31,897 bases of DNA from JAISGQ01 sp045536305. GTDB taxonomy: Bacteria; Bacillota; Clostridia; Oscillospirales; Acutalibacteraceae. A program made the translations under genes and the position numbers. The stretch is from positions 1 through 31,897 of the forward strand of contig JAZSNH010000069.1 in NCBI GenBank assembly GCA_045536305.1, given 5' to 3'. Shown in pieces: positions 7,825-15,978 of the stretch; within the stretch, counting starts at the first letter, position 1, and the number at the start of each line of letters is the position of its first letter. The notes under the pieces were generated by a model. The model had not been told where the DNA came from and did no database searches. It saw nothing but the letters and a program-made list of their open reading frames with translations.

Positions 7825-8391
7825 ATGAAAAGGGTTTTTGCCATGCTTCTTTGTGCGCTTGTGATACTTACCTTTGCCTCCTGCGGCGAAAAGGAAGTTT
7901 CAAACGATGATGTGACTCCCAATATCGGCGGCGAGCAATCAAACAGCACATCAGATGAAAATTACAGCGAAGACGATGCCGAGCTGCTGAATATTCAGGA
8001 TGTTATCGGCTTCTGGTATGCATACTCCGTATATCAGTCCCCCCGTGCAACAGATGGTCAGTATGAATCTGACGATGATGTTATCGAGGCTGCTCTGCAA
8101 AACCCTGTTAAGATAAGCGCACGCGAATTTGAATCTCCTCTCTTTTACACCGATAACGCCGTGTTTAAAAAAGTCCCCACGGATATAAATTCTCTCAGAA
8201 AATACGGCATTCAGATCGATGAAACTCTCGAACAGCTTGCAGGCGAGGGTGAGATCATAAGGATCGATATTTATGAAGGTGACAGCACCTCTTCTTCATT
8301 CCAGGTGTTTATTATCAACGGCACCACCATGCTTTATGAAGGCGACGGCGGCTTTTTCCTGCTCGCAGAGCTTGAGGAGTCTGTAGGTTAA
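7825..8391 (+). CDS. Hypothetical lipoprotein (188 aa)
   Basis: The N-terminus is a lipoprotein signal: MKR, a hydrophobic stretch, then LTFASC with the lipid-attachment Cys at residue 20. An acidic, Ser/Asn-rich linker (about 21-55) leads to a domain starting DVIGFWYAYSVYQ and containing several predicted beta strands (EIIRIDIYEG, FQVFIINGTTMLYEG). The overall feel is a small beta-rich lipocalin-like domain, but this is a guess from pattern. TAGGAGTG lies just upstream of ATG. It is the last gene before a strong bidirectional hairpin and is probably cotranscribed with prmA. Function unknown. Confidence 0.85.
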   Translation: MKRVFAMLLCALVILTFASCGEKEVSNDDVTPNIGGEQSNSTSDENYSEDDAELLNIQDVIGFWYAYSVYQSPRATDGQYESDDDVIEAALQNPVKISAREFESPLFYTDNAVFKKVPTDINSLRKYGIQIDETLEQLAGEGEIIRIDIYEGDSTSSSFQVFIINGTTMLYEGDGGFFLLAELEESVG

Positions 8392-8399
8392 TAAGTATT

Positions 8400-8447
8400 A
8401 AGCATAAAAAGGACTCACTGCTTTCACAGTGAGTCCTTTTTATGCTT
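8400..8447. terminator. Bidirectional 21-bp terminator hairpin
   Basis: The left arm 8400-8420 begins AAGCATAAAAAGGACTC and is perfectly complementary to 8427-8447 around the loop CTTTCA. The stem carries A-tract and T-tract at its base on both strands, so it should end both the prmA-lipoprotein transcript and the convergent MATE transcript, whose stop codon overlaps its end. Confidence 0.9.
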
Positions 8448-9828
8448 ATTTTTTTGTCGTTATTATATTGCGTATCCATATTCCCTTTTTTACAAGTATT
8501 ATGGCTACAACACTCTTTACCGCCTCTATCATCTGACAAATCAGATAAAGCGGCACTATGGGCATACCTGTAAATCTTGAAAGGATATACGCCACGGGAA
8601 CATTCAGAAGCCACATAAATCCGTTGTCGAAAAGAAATGTAAGTCCTGTTCTTCCTCCCGATCGAAGAGTAAAGTACGATGAATGGCAAAGTGCGGAAAA
8701 AGGCATTACAAGTGCCGCACATAAAAGAAGTTCTGTTGCAAGGGAGCGTACACTGTCGCTGACATTGTACAGCATGGGTATAAACGGCGAGCATACGGCC
8801 ATGATAACCGCCATAAACAGTGAGATCACTGTTGAAAATGCAATCAGCTTGGGAGCTTCGTCCTTTGCCTTTTCAAAATCACCGCATCCCAGATGGTGTC
8901 CTATTATTATTGCGACTACGTTGCCCAGTGCAAAAAAGACGATACTGAACAAGTTTACCACCGTGCTCGTTATATTGTAGGCAGCTATTACGGTCAGGCC
9001 TCTTGTGGAATAGCTCTGAACCATTACAGTTACGCCCATTGACCAAAGCGCCTCATTTACCATCAGAGGCGTACCTTTTTTTAGAATGCCGAAGACCGTA
9101 CTCTTTTTGACATAAAAGCTTTTGAATGCGCCTTCAATAAACCTGAATTTTTTATGACGTATTCCCGTAACAAGTGCGACTATTATCAGCTCGACAAAGC
9201 GTGAGATAACGGTTGCTATCGCCGCTCCTGCCACGCCAAGCCTCGGTGCTCCGAAATTGCCGAATATAAGTATATAGTTTAATCCCAGATTGACAACAAC
9301 AGCTATACAGCCTGCGATCATGGGAAGCTTTGTTTCTCCCGTTTCCCTGAGTGTTCCCGAATATGCCTGAACAACAGCAAACGGCAGTATTCCGATAAGC
9401 ATGATAAACAGATACTGCTCGCCGAAATCAAGCGTTCTGGTCACATCACCCATGGTGTCAGGCGTCAGGAAAAGTGAAATAAGCTCTCGTCCTTTCCAGA
9501 AAAACAACCCTATGCTCAGCAGTGACATGGCAGCCACCGTCATCATCTTAAAACGAAAGGTTTCCCGAACACCCTTGGTATCTCCGCAGCCGAAAAACTG
9601 CGCCGTAAATATTCCTGCACCTGATATGGCTCCAAAAACACACAGATTGAATACAAAAATCAGCTGATTGGATATTGCAACACCGCTCATCTGCTCTTCG
9701 CCTATACTGCCCACCATGAGATTGTCAAGCAGGCTGACAAAATTCGTTATTCCGTTTTGTATGACCACGGGTATCGCCAGAGACATGGTTTTTCTGTAAA
9801 ACGCGCGGTCACCTACTAATTTGCTCAT
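8446..9828 (-). CDS. MATE-family efflux transporter (460 aa)
   Basis: A multidrug and toxin extrusion (NorM/DinF-like) exporter with about 12 membrane segments in two halves, using a Na+ or H+ gradient to export organic compounds; the substrate is unknown. The N-terminus LAIPVVIQNGITNFVSLLDNLMVG carries the typical polar-in-helix-1 pattern, and TLRETGETKLPMIAGC is the usual inter-helix motif, repeated in degenerate form in the second half (FTLRSGGRTGLTFLFD). GGAGAA precedes the ATG. It has its own strong promoter bracketed by two dyads. It is only distantly similar to the second MATE at 11982-13355. Confidence 0.94.
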   Translation of the reverse strand: MSKLVGDRAFYRKTMSLAIPVVIQNGITNFVSLLDNLMVGSIGEEQMSGVAISNQLIFVFNLCVFGAISGAGIFTAQFFGCGDTKGVRETFRFKMMTVAAMSLLSIGLFFWKGRELISLFLTPDTMGDVTRTLDFGEQYLFIMLIGILPFAVVQAYSGTLRETGETKLPMIAGCIAVVVNLGLNYILIFGNFGAPRLGVAGAAIATVISRFVELIIVALVTGIRHKKFRFIEGAFKSFYVKKSTVFGILKKGTPLMVNEALWSMGVTVMVQSYSTRGLTVIAAYNITSTVVNLFSIVFFALGNVVAIIIGHHLGCGDFEKAKDEAPKLIAFSTVISLFMAVIMAVCSPFIPMLYNVSDSVRSLATELLLCAALVMPFSALCHSSYFTLRSGGRTGLTFLFDNGFMWLLNVPVAYILSRFTGMPIVPLYLICQMIEAVKSVVAIILVKKGIWIRNIITTKK

Positions 9829-9850
9829 AATTTTTCTCCAAAAAACAAAT

Positions 9851-9924
9851 TGCGGACTAAAAAGCAGTCCGCAGGTATTATATACTGTTTTTGTTTATTG
9901 TCAAGACAGGGCATATCCTGTCTT
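9851..9924 (-). promoter_or_regulatory. MATE promoter with two flanking dyads
   Basis: On the minus strand TTGACA (9899-9904) and TATAAT (9877-9882) are 16 bases apart. One dyad, AAGACAGG-N6-CCTGTCTT (9903-9924), touches the -35 box. A second, TGCGGACT-N7-AGTCCGCA (9851-9873), covers the expected start site near 9870 and is followed by a T-rich run and then the ribosome binding site. Either may be an operator; the second may also be a terminator for degV read-through. Confidence 0.7.
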
Positions 9925-9963
9925 TATGGCACTGCACCTTTTATGAATCTGAAAGGGCATTAT

Positions 9964-10839
9964 TTATCTTTGTGCGCCGAGGAAGAAAAGCGCAAGAGTG
10001 CCTGCACCTGAATGAGCCCCGATAACCGGACCTATCATATTAATATATATTTCCTTTTTTAATTTTATACGTTTTTTAATCTCAGAAACAAGCAGATTTG
10101 CTTCCTCAATACAATCTGCATGGCTGATAAATATTTGCTGATCCTCAACGTTTGTTCCTGTTTCTTCAAGCATTTCGGCAAGACGGCATATTGCTGCCTT
10201 CCTGCCCTTTGCTTTCTCCATATTGATGAGATGCCCCTCGTCATCAACATGCAGAACCGGCTTTATATGAAGCATCGTTCCCAAAAGCGCGGAGGCCGCA
10301 GACAGTCTTCCGCCTCTTTTAAGATGCTTGAGATCGTCAACCGTAAACCAGTGGCAAAGTCTGAGCTTTATATCCTCCGCATAATCTCGCACCTCTTCTA
10401 TGCTTTTGCCTTCATCCCTCTTTTGGCAGCACAGATATACAAACAAGCCCTGTCCGAGTGATGCACAAAGGCTGTCTATCACCAGCACCCTGCGCTCAGG
10501 ATATTTTTCGCGAAGCTGTGCCGCGGCATTTATTGCGCTTTCACAGGTACAGCTCAGTCCCGATGAAAAAGCAATATAAAGCACGTCACTTCCATTTTTT
10601 ACATACGGCTCGAATGCCTCAATAAATGTTTCCGAATTGATCGCCGCAGTTTTGCACACCGCGCCTTTACGCAGAATTTTATAAAATTCGCTGTTTGTTA
10701 TCTCGCGCTCATCAGGATAATTGAGATATTCCTTACCATCTATTATCGCAGTAAGAGGTATTACATTTATATTCAGCTTTTTTACCATTTTTTCATCAAG
10801 GTCGGATCCTGAATCTGTAAAAATTATGTAGTTATTCAT
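9964..10839 (-). CDS. DegV-family fatty-acid-binding protein (FakB-like, 291 aa)
   Basis: DegV proteins bind a fatty acid and in Firmicutes present it to the kinase FakA for incorporation into phospholipid. Visible family marks are IIFTDSGSDL at the N-terminus (strand plus phosphate-loop-like turn), YIAFSSGLSCTCESA, VIDSLCASLGQGL, and LKHLKRGGRLSAASALLG followed by IKPVLHVDDEG. Length is normal for the family. AAGGAG lies eight bases before ATG. No fakA gene lies in the window. It has its own promoter, divergent from the DUF1836 gene, with a 12-base palindrome at the start site. Confidence 0.93.
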   Translation of the reverse strand: MNNYIIFTDSGSDLDEKMVKKLNINVIPLTAIIDGKEYLNYPDEREITNSEFYKILRKGAVCKTAAINSETFIEAFEPYVKNGSDVLYIAFSSGLSCTCESAINAAAQLREKYPERRVLVIDSLCASLGQGLFVYLCCQKRDEGKSIEEVRDYAEDIKLRLCHWFTVDDLKHLKRGGRLSAASALLGTMLHIKPVLHVDDEGHLINMEKAKGRKAAICRLAEMLEETGTNVEDQQIFISHADCIEEANLLVSEIKKRIKLKKEIYINMIGPVIGAHSGAGTLALFFLGAQR

Positions 10840-10861
10840 ACTTGCACTCCTTGTGTGTGTA

Positions 10862-10902
10862 ATGTGTACACATAATATATAATATTAAATATTAGAAGTC
10901 AA
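10862..10902 (-). promoter_or_regulatory. degV promoter with perfect 12-bp palindrome
   Basis: On the minus strand TTGACT (10897-10902) and TATATT (10874-10879) are 17 bases apart. The palindrome ATGTGTACACAT (10862-10873) abuts the -10 box and covers the expected start site, the position of a repressor operator. Confidence 0.65.
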
Positions 10903-10943
10903 CAAAAATTTGTAACTAATTTATTATAGAAAATTAAAACATA

Positions 10944-10972
10944 TTGTGATTCTTAATAAAATATGATATAAT
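10944..10972 (+). promoter_or_regulatory. Promoter for the DUF1836 gene
   Basis: TTGTGA (10944-10949) and TATAAT (10967-10972) are 17 bases apart, with an extended TGA immediately before the -10 box. The start codon is 27 bases downstream. Confidence 0.7.
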
Positions 10973-10998
10973 TTTGAAAAAATCGCGGAGGGTAAGTA

Positions 10999-11640
10999 AT
11001 GTTTTACGACAGAAGTCTTATAGCACATAAACTCAGACGTTGGGAGCGTTCCCTTAAAAACTATCGTCTTCCCGAGTGGGATGAGCTTCCCACTATCGAT
11101 CTATACATGGAGCAGGTCATAGCTCTGCTCTCCCAGTGGCTTTATTTTCTCCCTGCGGAGGATAACCAGGGTGAGGTCGTTACCCCTACCGCAATAAATA
11201 ATTATGTCCGTCTCAAGATCATGCCTGCACCGAACAAGAAAAAGTATTCCCGTATACATATCGCATACCTTATTATGATCTGCACCCTAAAGCAAAGCGT
11301 GAGCATTGCTTATGTTCAGAAAATGATCCCTATGGGACTTTCTGAGGATGAGGTCAAGGTCGTATACTCCGATTATGTTAAGCAGCACCGAGATGCTGCC
11401 ATGTATTTCATAAAGCAGGTGCGCGCCAATTCACGCGATATCCTTTCCTCGGAGGAAAGCGAAAAAACATCGGGAGCTGTTTCAAGAATAGTTATGCTGA
11501 CTGCTGTGCTTTCCGGCTTTTCAAAGCTTATGACCGAAAAAATCGTAAATCTGCAGGATAAGGATAAAGAAGCCGTTATTTCCGTTGAGGCTCCGAGTGT
11601 CGGCGAGAATGCAAAAACCACCGAAAGCAAAAGTGAATAA
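10999..11640 (+). CDS. DUF1836 domain protein, putative MerR-like regulator (213 aa)
   Basis: Residues about 22-125 match the DUF1836 pattern: LPEWDELPTIDLYMEQVIALL, TPTAINNYVRLKIMPAPNKKKYSR, HIAYLIMICTLKQSVSI. The NNYV...KYSR segment resembles the winged-helix part of MerR regulators, so DNA binding is likely but unproven. The C-terminal third is less conserved and Glu/Lys-rich. GCGGAGGGTAA precedes the ATG. It has its own sigma-A promoter and a classical terminator, so it is monocistronic. The target is unknown; the DegV gene across the shared intergenic region is a natural first candidate. Confidence 0.88.
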   Translation: MFYDRSLIAHKLRRWERSLKNYRLPEWDELPTIDLYMEQVIALLSQWLYFLPAEDNQGEVVTPTAINNYVRLKIMPAPNKKKYSRIHIAYLIMICTLKQSVSIAYVQKMIPMGLSEDEVKVVYSDYVKQHRDAAMYFIKQVRANSRDILSSEESEKTSGAVSRIVMLTAVLSGFSKLMTEKIVNLQDKDKEAVISVEAPSVGENAKTTESKSE

Positions 11641-11645
11641 TCTTT

Positions 11646-11680
11646 GCAGACCGAGGCTTTATTGCTTCGGTCTGCTTTTT
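11646..11680 (+). terminator. Intrinsic terminator of the DUF1836 gene
   Basis: GCAGACCGAGGC (11646-11657) pairs with GCTTCGGTCTGC (11664-11675) with one G-U pair, loop TTTATT, followed by TTTTT. The end of the convergent 63-residue gene lies inside it. Confidence 0.9.
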
Positions 11681-11850
11681 CCCGTTCGAAATGTAAAAGG
11701 GACATCATAAACAGAACTGTAGGATCGCGCTTCCTCTTCGTCCATGGGCAGTGTGCTGTGCTCACCGTCTGATACTGCACTCACCTCATCGTCAAGGGGA
11801 ATGCGGTCTGTCTCATCATCAAAAGGATAGTATGATCTGTTATTATTCAT
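11659..11850 (-). CDS. Small acidic hypothetical protein (63 aa)
   Basis: An acidic, Tyr-rich peptide with no signal or membrane segment: NNNRSYYPFDDETDRIPLDDE, then a basic C-terminal tail (FRTGKSRPKQ). AAAGGAA lies about ten bases before ATG. Its last codons are written in the right arm of the DUF1836 terminator, so the frame may be constrained by that structure. I recognise no family. Biased composition and a recognisable ribosome binding site favour a real gene, but it is short and could be spurious. Confidence 0.5.
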   Translation of the reverse strand: MNNNRSYYPFDDETDRIPLDDEVSAVSDGEHSTLPMDEEEARSYSSVYDVPFTFRTGKSRPKQ

Positions 11851-11906
11851 GCTTTATAATTCCTTTCACTGTCGTTTTCCCTGTCGATAAAAGTATTGGC
11901 AATACA

Positions 11907-11940
11907 GTTTAAATAATGCGCAAGGATTTAATATTTAAAC
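11907..11940. repeat. Inverted repeat GTTTAAAT...ATTTAAAC
   Basis: GTTTAAATA at 11907-11915 is complementary to 11932-11940, 16 bases apart, upstream of the 63-residue gene. It could be a regulator site; AT-rich composition makes chance a real possibility. Confidence 0.35.
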
Positions 11941-11941
11941 T

Positions 11942-11991
11942 AAAAAGCATAAAAAGTCTGCTTTCCGTGAAGCAGACTTTTTCATGCTTTT
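11942..11991 (-). terminator. Terminator of the second MATE gene
   Basis: AAAAAGCATAAAAAGTCTGC...(11942-11963) pairs with 11969-11991 with a single-base bulge and loop TCCGTG. A- and T-tracts lie on both sides; on the minus strand it ends in TTTTTATGCTTTTT. The MATE stop codon overlaps it. Confidence 0.88.
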
Positions 11992-13355
11992 TCACTTTTG
12001 CCTTTTGATATTCCTGCGCTGAAATCCACTTTTCTAAATAGCAGAGCGCTAAGCAGCACTATGAAAATATTGCTCAGCAGCATCGCCCACCAGATGCCGT
12101 TTCTGCCGAAATCGGTAAAATGCTGAAACAGCCAGATCATAGGCAGGCGCAGTCCCCAGAGACGCGCTGTGGTCATAATAAAGGAGTATTGCGTCTTTCC
12201 CGAGCCGTTAAACAGGCTGAGATAGCTTTGAAACATTGCCATAAGCGGCTGCATCAGAAATACATATATTCCGTATTCCGCGCCGATCATCACTGTCTCG
12301 GCATCATTTGAAAGCAGGCCTATCGCCCATTCTCTCACGGGAAGCAGAATTGCAGAGCCGATAACGGAAACCGCAACACCGAGATTTCGGCACACCTTAT
12401 AGGACTTAAGCGCACGCTCCTTGTTTCCCTTTCCTATATTCTGCCCTACGAATGTTGCAAGCACACTGCCCAGCGCCATCACAGGCATAAGCAGCAGATT
12501 GCTGACCTTGTTTCCAAGACTGAATGCCGCCGCAACACTTTCACCGTAGGACAGGATAAACACCTGCAGAAACAGAAAGCCAAAGGAGCTGAAGGCCTGT
12601 GCCGATGCGGAAGGTATCGCTATTTTTACAAGCTTTCCTATGCAGTCCCAATCGAGCCTCAAATCTGACAGCAAAAGCCGCGATTCGCCTTTTTCCACGA
12701 AAAGGTGATATATGCAGAACGGGACCTTTATCGCCTGACTTATAACGGTTGCCAGTGCTGCACCGAACACTCCCATTCCCATTCCTTTTATAAACAGTGC
12801 ATTCAAGCCTATATTTACAAATATTCCTATTGTGGAATAGATCACAGGGGTCAGCGTATCTCCTTTTGACTGACGGATGGATTGAAATGCCGCAAATACA
12901 AACGTGAAGATCATCTCAAAGGATCTCACCTGTACATACGTCAATGCGCTTGTGTAAACTCCGTCCTCTGCGCCCATAAGCCTTAATACGGGCGGAGAAA
13001 GAAAATAAAGCAGCAGGTTTATTATCACGCCAAGAATAACGGCAAGGACAACCAGCATGCCCGAATATTTACGCGCATCGTTCTTTTTTCCTGCCCCGAG
13101 GAACTGACTTATAACCGCAACACCTGCTACTGCAAGTCCCATATTAAAGGAGGTCAGTATGGCTATAAGCGGCCACGAAACGGACATGCCTGCCTGCGCC
13201 GCTACCGAATCGGGCATATTTCCGACAAAATAGGTGTCGATAAGATCGTTCATGGAGGTCAGCAGATTGACTCCGAAAAGAGGCAGTGCAAGGATTATAA
13301 AGGATTTATAAAGATTCTTTTCATACAGCAAAAGCTGCTGTCTGTCTTTTTTCAT
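11982..13355 (-). CDS. MATE-family efflux transporter (457 aa)
   Basis: A second MATE exporter with about 12 membrane segments. The N-terminus FIILALPLFGVNLLTSMNDLIDTYFVGNM is the family's first-helix pattern, and RQSKGDTLTPVIYSTIGIFVNIGLNALFI is its inter-helix loop. It ends in a short basic tail. The start at 13355 is chosen over a GTG at 13394: AAGGAGG lies upstream of the ATG and the promoter -10 box at 13385-13390 puts the transcript start after the GTG. The spacing from AGGAGG to ATG is long (11 bases), with a GC-rich CCGCC/GGCGG hairpin around the site. Substrate unknown. Confidence 0.94.
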   Translation of the reverse strand: MKKDRQQLLLYEKNLYKSFIILALPLFGVNLLTSMNDLIDTYFVGNMPDSVAAQAGMSVSWPLIAILTSFNMGLAVAGVAVISQFLGAGKKNDARKYSGMLVVLAVILGVIINLLLYFLSPPVLRLMGAEDGVYTSALTYVQVRSFEMIFTFVFAAFQSIRQSKGDTLTPVIYSTIGIFVNIGLNALFIKGMGMGVFGAALATVISQAIKVPFCIYHLFVEKGESRLLLSDLRLDWDCIGKLVKIAIPSASAQAFSSFGFLFLQVFILSYGESVAAAFSLGNKVSNLLLMPVMALGSVLATFVGQNIGKGNKERALKSYKVCRNLGVAVSVIGSAILLPVREWAIGLLSNDAETVMIGAEYGIYVFLMQPLMAMFQSYLSLFNGSGKTQYSFIMTTARLWGLRLPMIWLFQHFTDFGRNGIWWAMLLSNIFIVLLSALLFRKVDFSAGISKGKSEKA

Positions 13356-13384
13356 AACAGATACCGCCTCCTTCGGCGGGCTAT

Positions 13385-13413
13385 ATTCTCTCACACAGCG
13401 GCGAGTCTGTCAA
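13385..13413 (-). promoter_or_regulatory. Promoter of the second MATE gene
   Basis: On the minus strand TTGACA (13408-13413) and GAGAAT (13385-13390) are 17 bases apart, with an extended TGA before the -10 box. Expected start near 13378, which leaves a 5' leader of only about 22 bases. Confidence 0.65.
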
Positions 13414-13487
13414 ATGATGTATTTGTGAAAAGTCGCTGTTGATGAGGGAAATAAGGAACAGATAAATCACGCCCTCATAAGAGCTGA

Positions 13488-14315
13488 TTATTTCTGTTTG
13501 TTCGTGATCTTCCCTGCGGCACTGAATATTATCCATGCAAAAAGGTTTACCGCAACAACGCTTGCACCCGACGGGAGGTCAAAGGCCGCAGAGCACAGCA
13601 TTCCGACAAGGAAACAGCTCACTGAAATTATGACCGTACTTATGACAAGGCTTTTAAAGCTTTTTGCTGTTCTTTTTGCCGAAACGGTCGGAAAAATTAT
13701 CAGCGCGGAAATCAGCAGTGTTCCCATCAGCTTCATGCACAGAACCACCGTCAGTGCTGTCAGCAATGACAGCAAAAGCTGATAAGTGCCTGTTTTTACA
13801 CCGCACGCGGCGGCATAGCTTTCATCATAGGTTATATTGAACAGTCGGTTGTACAGGAATATGAACGCGGATACTACTACAGCAGTCAGCAACGCACTAA
13901 AAACAAGGTCGGTTTTGCTCACCGCCACGATACTGCCGAACATATAGCTGTAGACATCGGTATTAAAGCCTGTTGACACTGATGTGATTATTATACCTGC
14001 CGCCAGCGAGCCTGTTGCAAGCATTCCGATTACAGTATCGCCCTGTGCGCCTTTTTTCTGGCTGATGTACATTATCGCAAATGCCGATGCAATTACTATG
14101 GGCACCGAAAGTCCCAGCGGAGGCAGACCCAGCGCAAGAGACAGGGCAACAGATGCAAAGCTTACATCGGACAGTCCGTGTCCGATAAGGGCATATCTTT
14201 TCTGTACAAGTATTACTCCAAGCAGTGCCGCGCAGAGACTGAGCAATACACCGCAGACAAGCGCTCTCTGCACCGATGCAAGGGAAAATATTCCCACAAG
14301 TGTTTCAAAGCTCAT
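13488..14315 (-). CDS. znuB: Zinc ABC transporter permease
   Basis: The membrane part of the zinc importer, with about eight hydrophobic segments over 275 residues. GHGLSDVSFASVALSLALGLP is the family signature following the second helix, and MKLMGTLLISALIIFP lies near the cytoplasmic coupling helix. The ATG at 14315 overlaps the znuC stop (ATGA), preceded by GGGAGGG, so translation is coupled. It is the last gene of the zur-znuACB operon. A manganese or iron specificity cannot be excluded from the permease alone; the His-rich ZnuA and the linked Zur argue for zinc. Confidence 0.93.
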   Translation of the reverse strand: MSFETLVGIFSLASVQRALVCGVLLSLCAALLGVILVQKRYALIGHGLSDVSFASVALSLALGLPPLGLSVPIVIASAFAIMYISQKKGAQGDTVIGMLATGSLAAGIIITSVSTGFNTDVYSYMFGSIVAVSKTDLVFSALLTAVVVSAFIFLYNRLFNITYDESYAAACGVKTGTYQLLLSLLTALTVVLCMKLMGTLLISALIIFPTVSAKRTAKSFKSLVISTVIISVSCFLVGMLCSAAFDLPSGASVVAVNLFAWIIFSAAGKITNKQK

Positions 14316-15055
14316 TTTTTACCCTCCCTGACACAATCACACACACCGCATTCATCACAGTTTGCCGTATGGAGAGTACAGCCCGGATCATATTTTCTGA
14401 GCCATTCGTTTTTACTGCCGTCAAATTCCACCGTTCGGTTGATGACTACTACTCTGTTTGCGCAGCGTGCCACTTCATTCAAATCGTGACTGTTCATCAT
14501 TATGGTTATGTTCTTTTTTTCGCAAAGCTCTCCGAGCAATTCATAAAAATGAGCTGTGATCTGCGGATCAAGCCCCGAGCAGGGTTCATCGAGCAGAAGC
14601 AGACGAGGCTTTCTGCAAAGCGCTCTTGCAAGATATGCTCTCTGCTGCTGTCCTCCCGACAATCTCCCGATCCTTCTGTTCTGAAGGTCTGCTATGTCAA
14701 GCAATTCCATTGCCTCATCGATTGCCTCAATATCTTCCTTACTGTAACGCGAAAAGGCATGTCCTCTCCACTGTCTGCCTGTGCTGACCACCTCTCTGAC
14801 AGTAGCGGGGAAATCGCGTTCTGCAAGGCTTGTCTGCGGCAAATATGCTATTTCCTTTTCCTCAATATAACGTGATATACTGCCCTCTGAGAGCTTATGA
14901 AGACCCAATATTCCTCTCATCAGGGTAGATTTGCCCGAACCGTTGCTGCCCACGACACAGATGTATTCGTTTTCGTTTACGGTAATATTTACATTTTCAA
15001 TCGCTGTCAGTCCGCCGTATTCAAGCTTTAAGTTTTCTATGGTTAAAAGCCTCAA
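14312..15055 (-). CDS. znuC: Zinc ABC transporter ATPase with Cys-rich tail
   Basis: The cytoplasmic ATP-binding subunit. Walker A GSNGSGKST is near residue 36, the Q-loop PQTS follows, LSGGQQQRAYLARAL is the ABC signature, LLLDEPCSGLD is Walker B and NSHD is the switch His. The last 25 residues hold five Cys and one His (CTLH, CDEC, CDC), a likely metal-binding tail. The TTG at 15055 is preferred: it overlaps the znuA stop as TTGA and has AGAGGGG eight bases upstream. Another TTG two codons earlier is possible. Overlaps on both sides show tight coupling with znuA and znuB. Confidence 0.92.
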   Translation of the reverse strand: MRLLTIENLKLEYGGLTAIENVNITVNENEYICVVGSNGSGKSTLMRGILGLHKLSEGSISRYIEEKEIAYLPQTSLAERDFPATVREVVSTGRQWRGHAFSRYSKEDIEAIDEAMELLDIADLQNRRIGRLSGGQQQRAYLARALCRKPRLLLLDEPCSGLDPQITAHFYELLGELCEKKNITIMMNSHDLNEVARCANRVVVINRTVEFDGSKNEWLRKYDPGCTLHTANCDECGVCDCVREGKK

Positions 15056-15969
15056 GCGCAAAGCCCCTCTCTGAGATTTTCAAGATTCTGCCTCATTATA
15101 TCCACAAATGTAACATCCGTTTCAAGCTGCTGCGCGGCAACATTGTGAGCTGTGGAAAACTCGCGCAGCTCTATGCCCGTTTCATCTGCAATGGAACGCG
15201 CGACCTTAGGATCGGTCAGTTCCTCGTGATAGATAATCTTTACATTATTTTCCTTTATATAACCGACCACCTCGGAAATATCGGAAAGACCCGGATCTGC
15301 CGCGGTATCACAGGATTTGTATGCACTGACGTAGCTTAATCCGTAGCGTTCGATAAAATAAAGGTGTGAAAATCTTCCTCCAAAAACGATAGTTTTGGTG
15401 TCTGCGCTCTGAAACAGCTCTTCGAAATCCTTATCAAGCTCCATAAGCTCATTTTTCAGTGCGGCGGCATTTGCTCTGTATGCTTTCTCGTTTTCAGGAT
15501 CGATCTCACAAAGGCCTTCACAGATATTGTCTGCCATAACACACGCAAGTCTCATATCAAGCCAGATGTGAGGGTCGGCTCCGTGTGCATGCTCTTCGTG
15601 GTCGTGACCCTCATGCATCTGATGAAGCTGCACTCCCTGTGAGCAGTTTACGGTTTTCGGCGCATCGCTGCCGAGAGAATCGAGCAGGCTTCCTGCCCAC
15701 GGCTCCATCTCATCTCCTGTATACAGAAACAAGGCTGCGCTTGAAATTTTATATGCATCTGCCGTCGAGGGATCATAGGTGTGAGTTTCGGTTCCCGGCG
15801 TAAGCAGAAGTTCCACCTCAAAATTTTCACCTGCTATCTCCTTTGCAAAGCTATATTGTGGAAACAGCGTTGCGATGATCTTATCCTCGCTATTTTTTGA
15901 GCATGCGGCAAAGCAAAAGCATGCACATAAAATTGCAGCAGAAATTATTATACACAGTATTCTTTTCAT
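15052..15969 (-). CDS. znuA: Zinc ABC transporter substrate-binding lipoprotein
   Basis: Captures zinc outside the membrane for ZnuBC. The signal ends in FAAC, lipid Cys at residue 23. Metal ligands expected for cluster A-1 proteins are visible as THTYDP (H63), PHIW (H134) and FSHLYF (H202). Between the first two is a loop with seven His (HQMHEGHDHEEHAHG), typical of zinc rather than manganese binders. The fourth ligand is not obvious; EFSTAHN (about 271-276) occupies the region where an Asp usually sits. Length 305 is normal. Nine bases separate it from zur, and its stop overlaps znuC. Confidence 0.95.
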   Translation of the reverse strand: MKRILCIIISAAILCACFCFAACSKNSEDKIIATLFPQYSFAKEIAGENFEVELLLTPGTETHTYDPSTADAYKISSAALFLYTGDEMEPWAGSLLDSLGSDAPKTVNCSQGVQLHQMHEGHDHEEHAHGADPHIWLDMRLACVMADNICEGLCEIDPENEKAYRANAAALKNELMELDKDFEELFQSADTKTIVFGGRFSHLYFIERYGLSYVSAYKSCDTAADPGLSDISEVVGYIKENNVKIIYHEELTDPKVARSIADETGIELREFSTAHNVAAQQLETDVTFVDIMRQNLENLREGLCA

Positions 15970-15978
15970 ATTATTCTC

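Noticed and set aside
14276..14875. A 199-codon plus-strand frame opposite znuC
   Set aside because: Antisense to a clear ATPase gene, with no recognisable domain.
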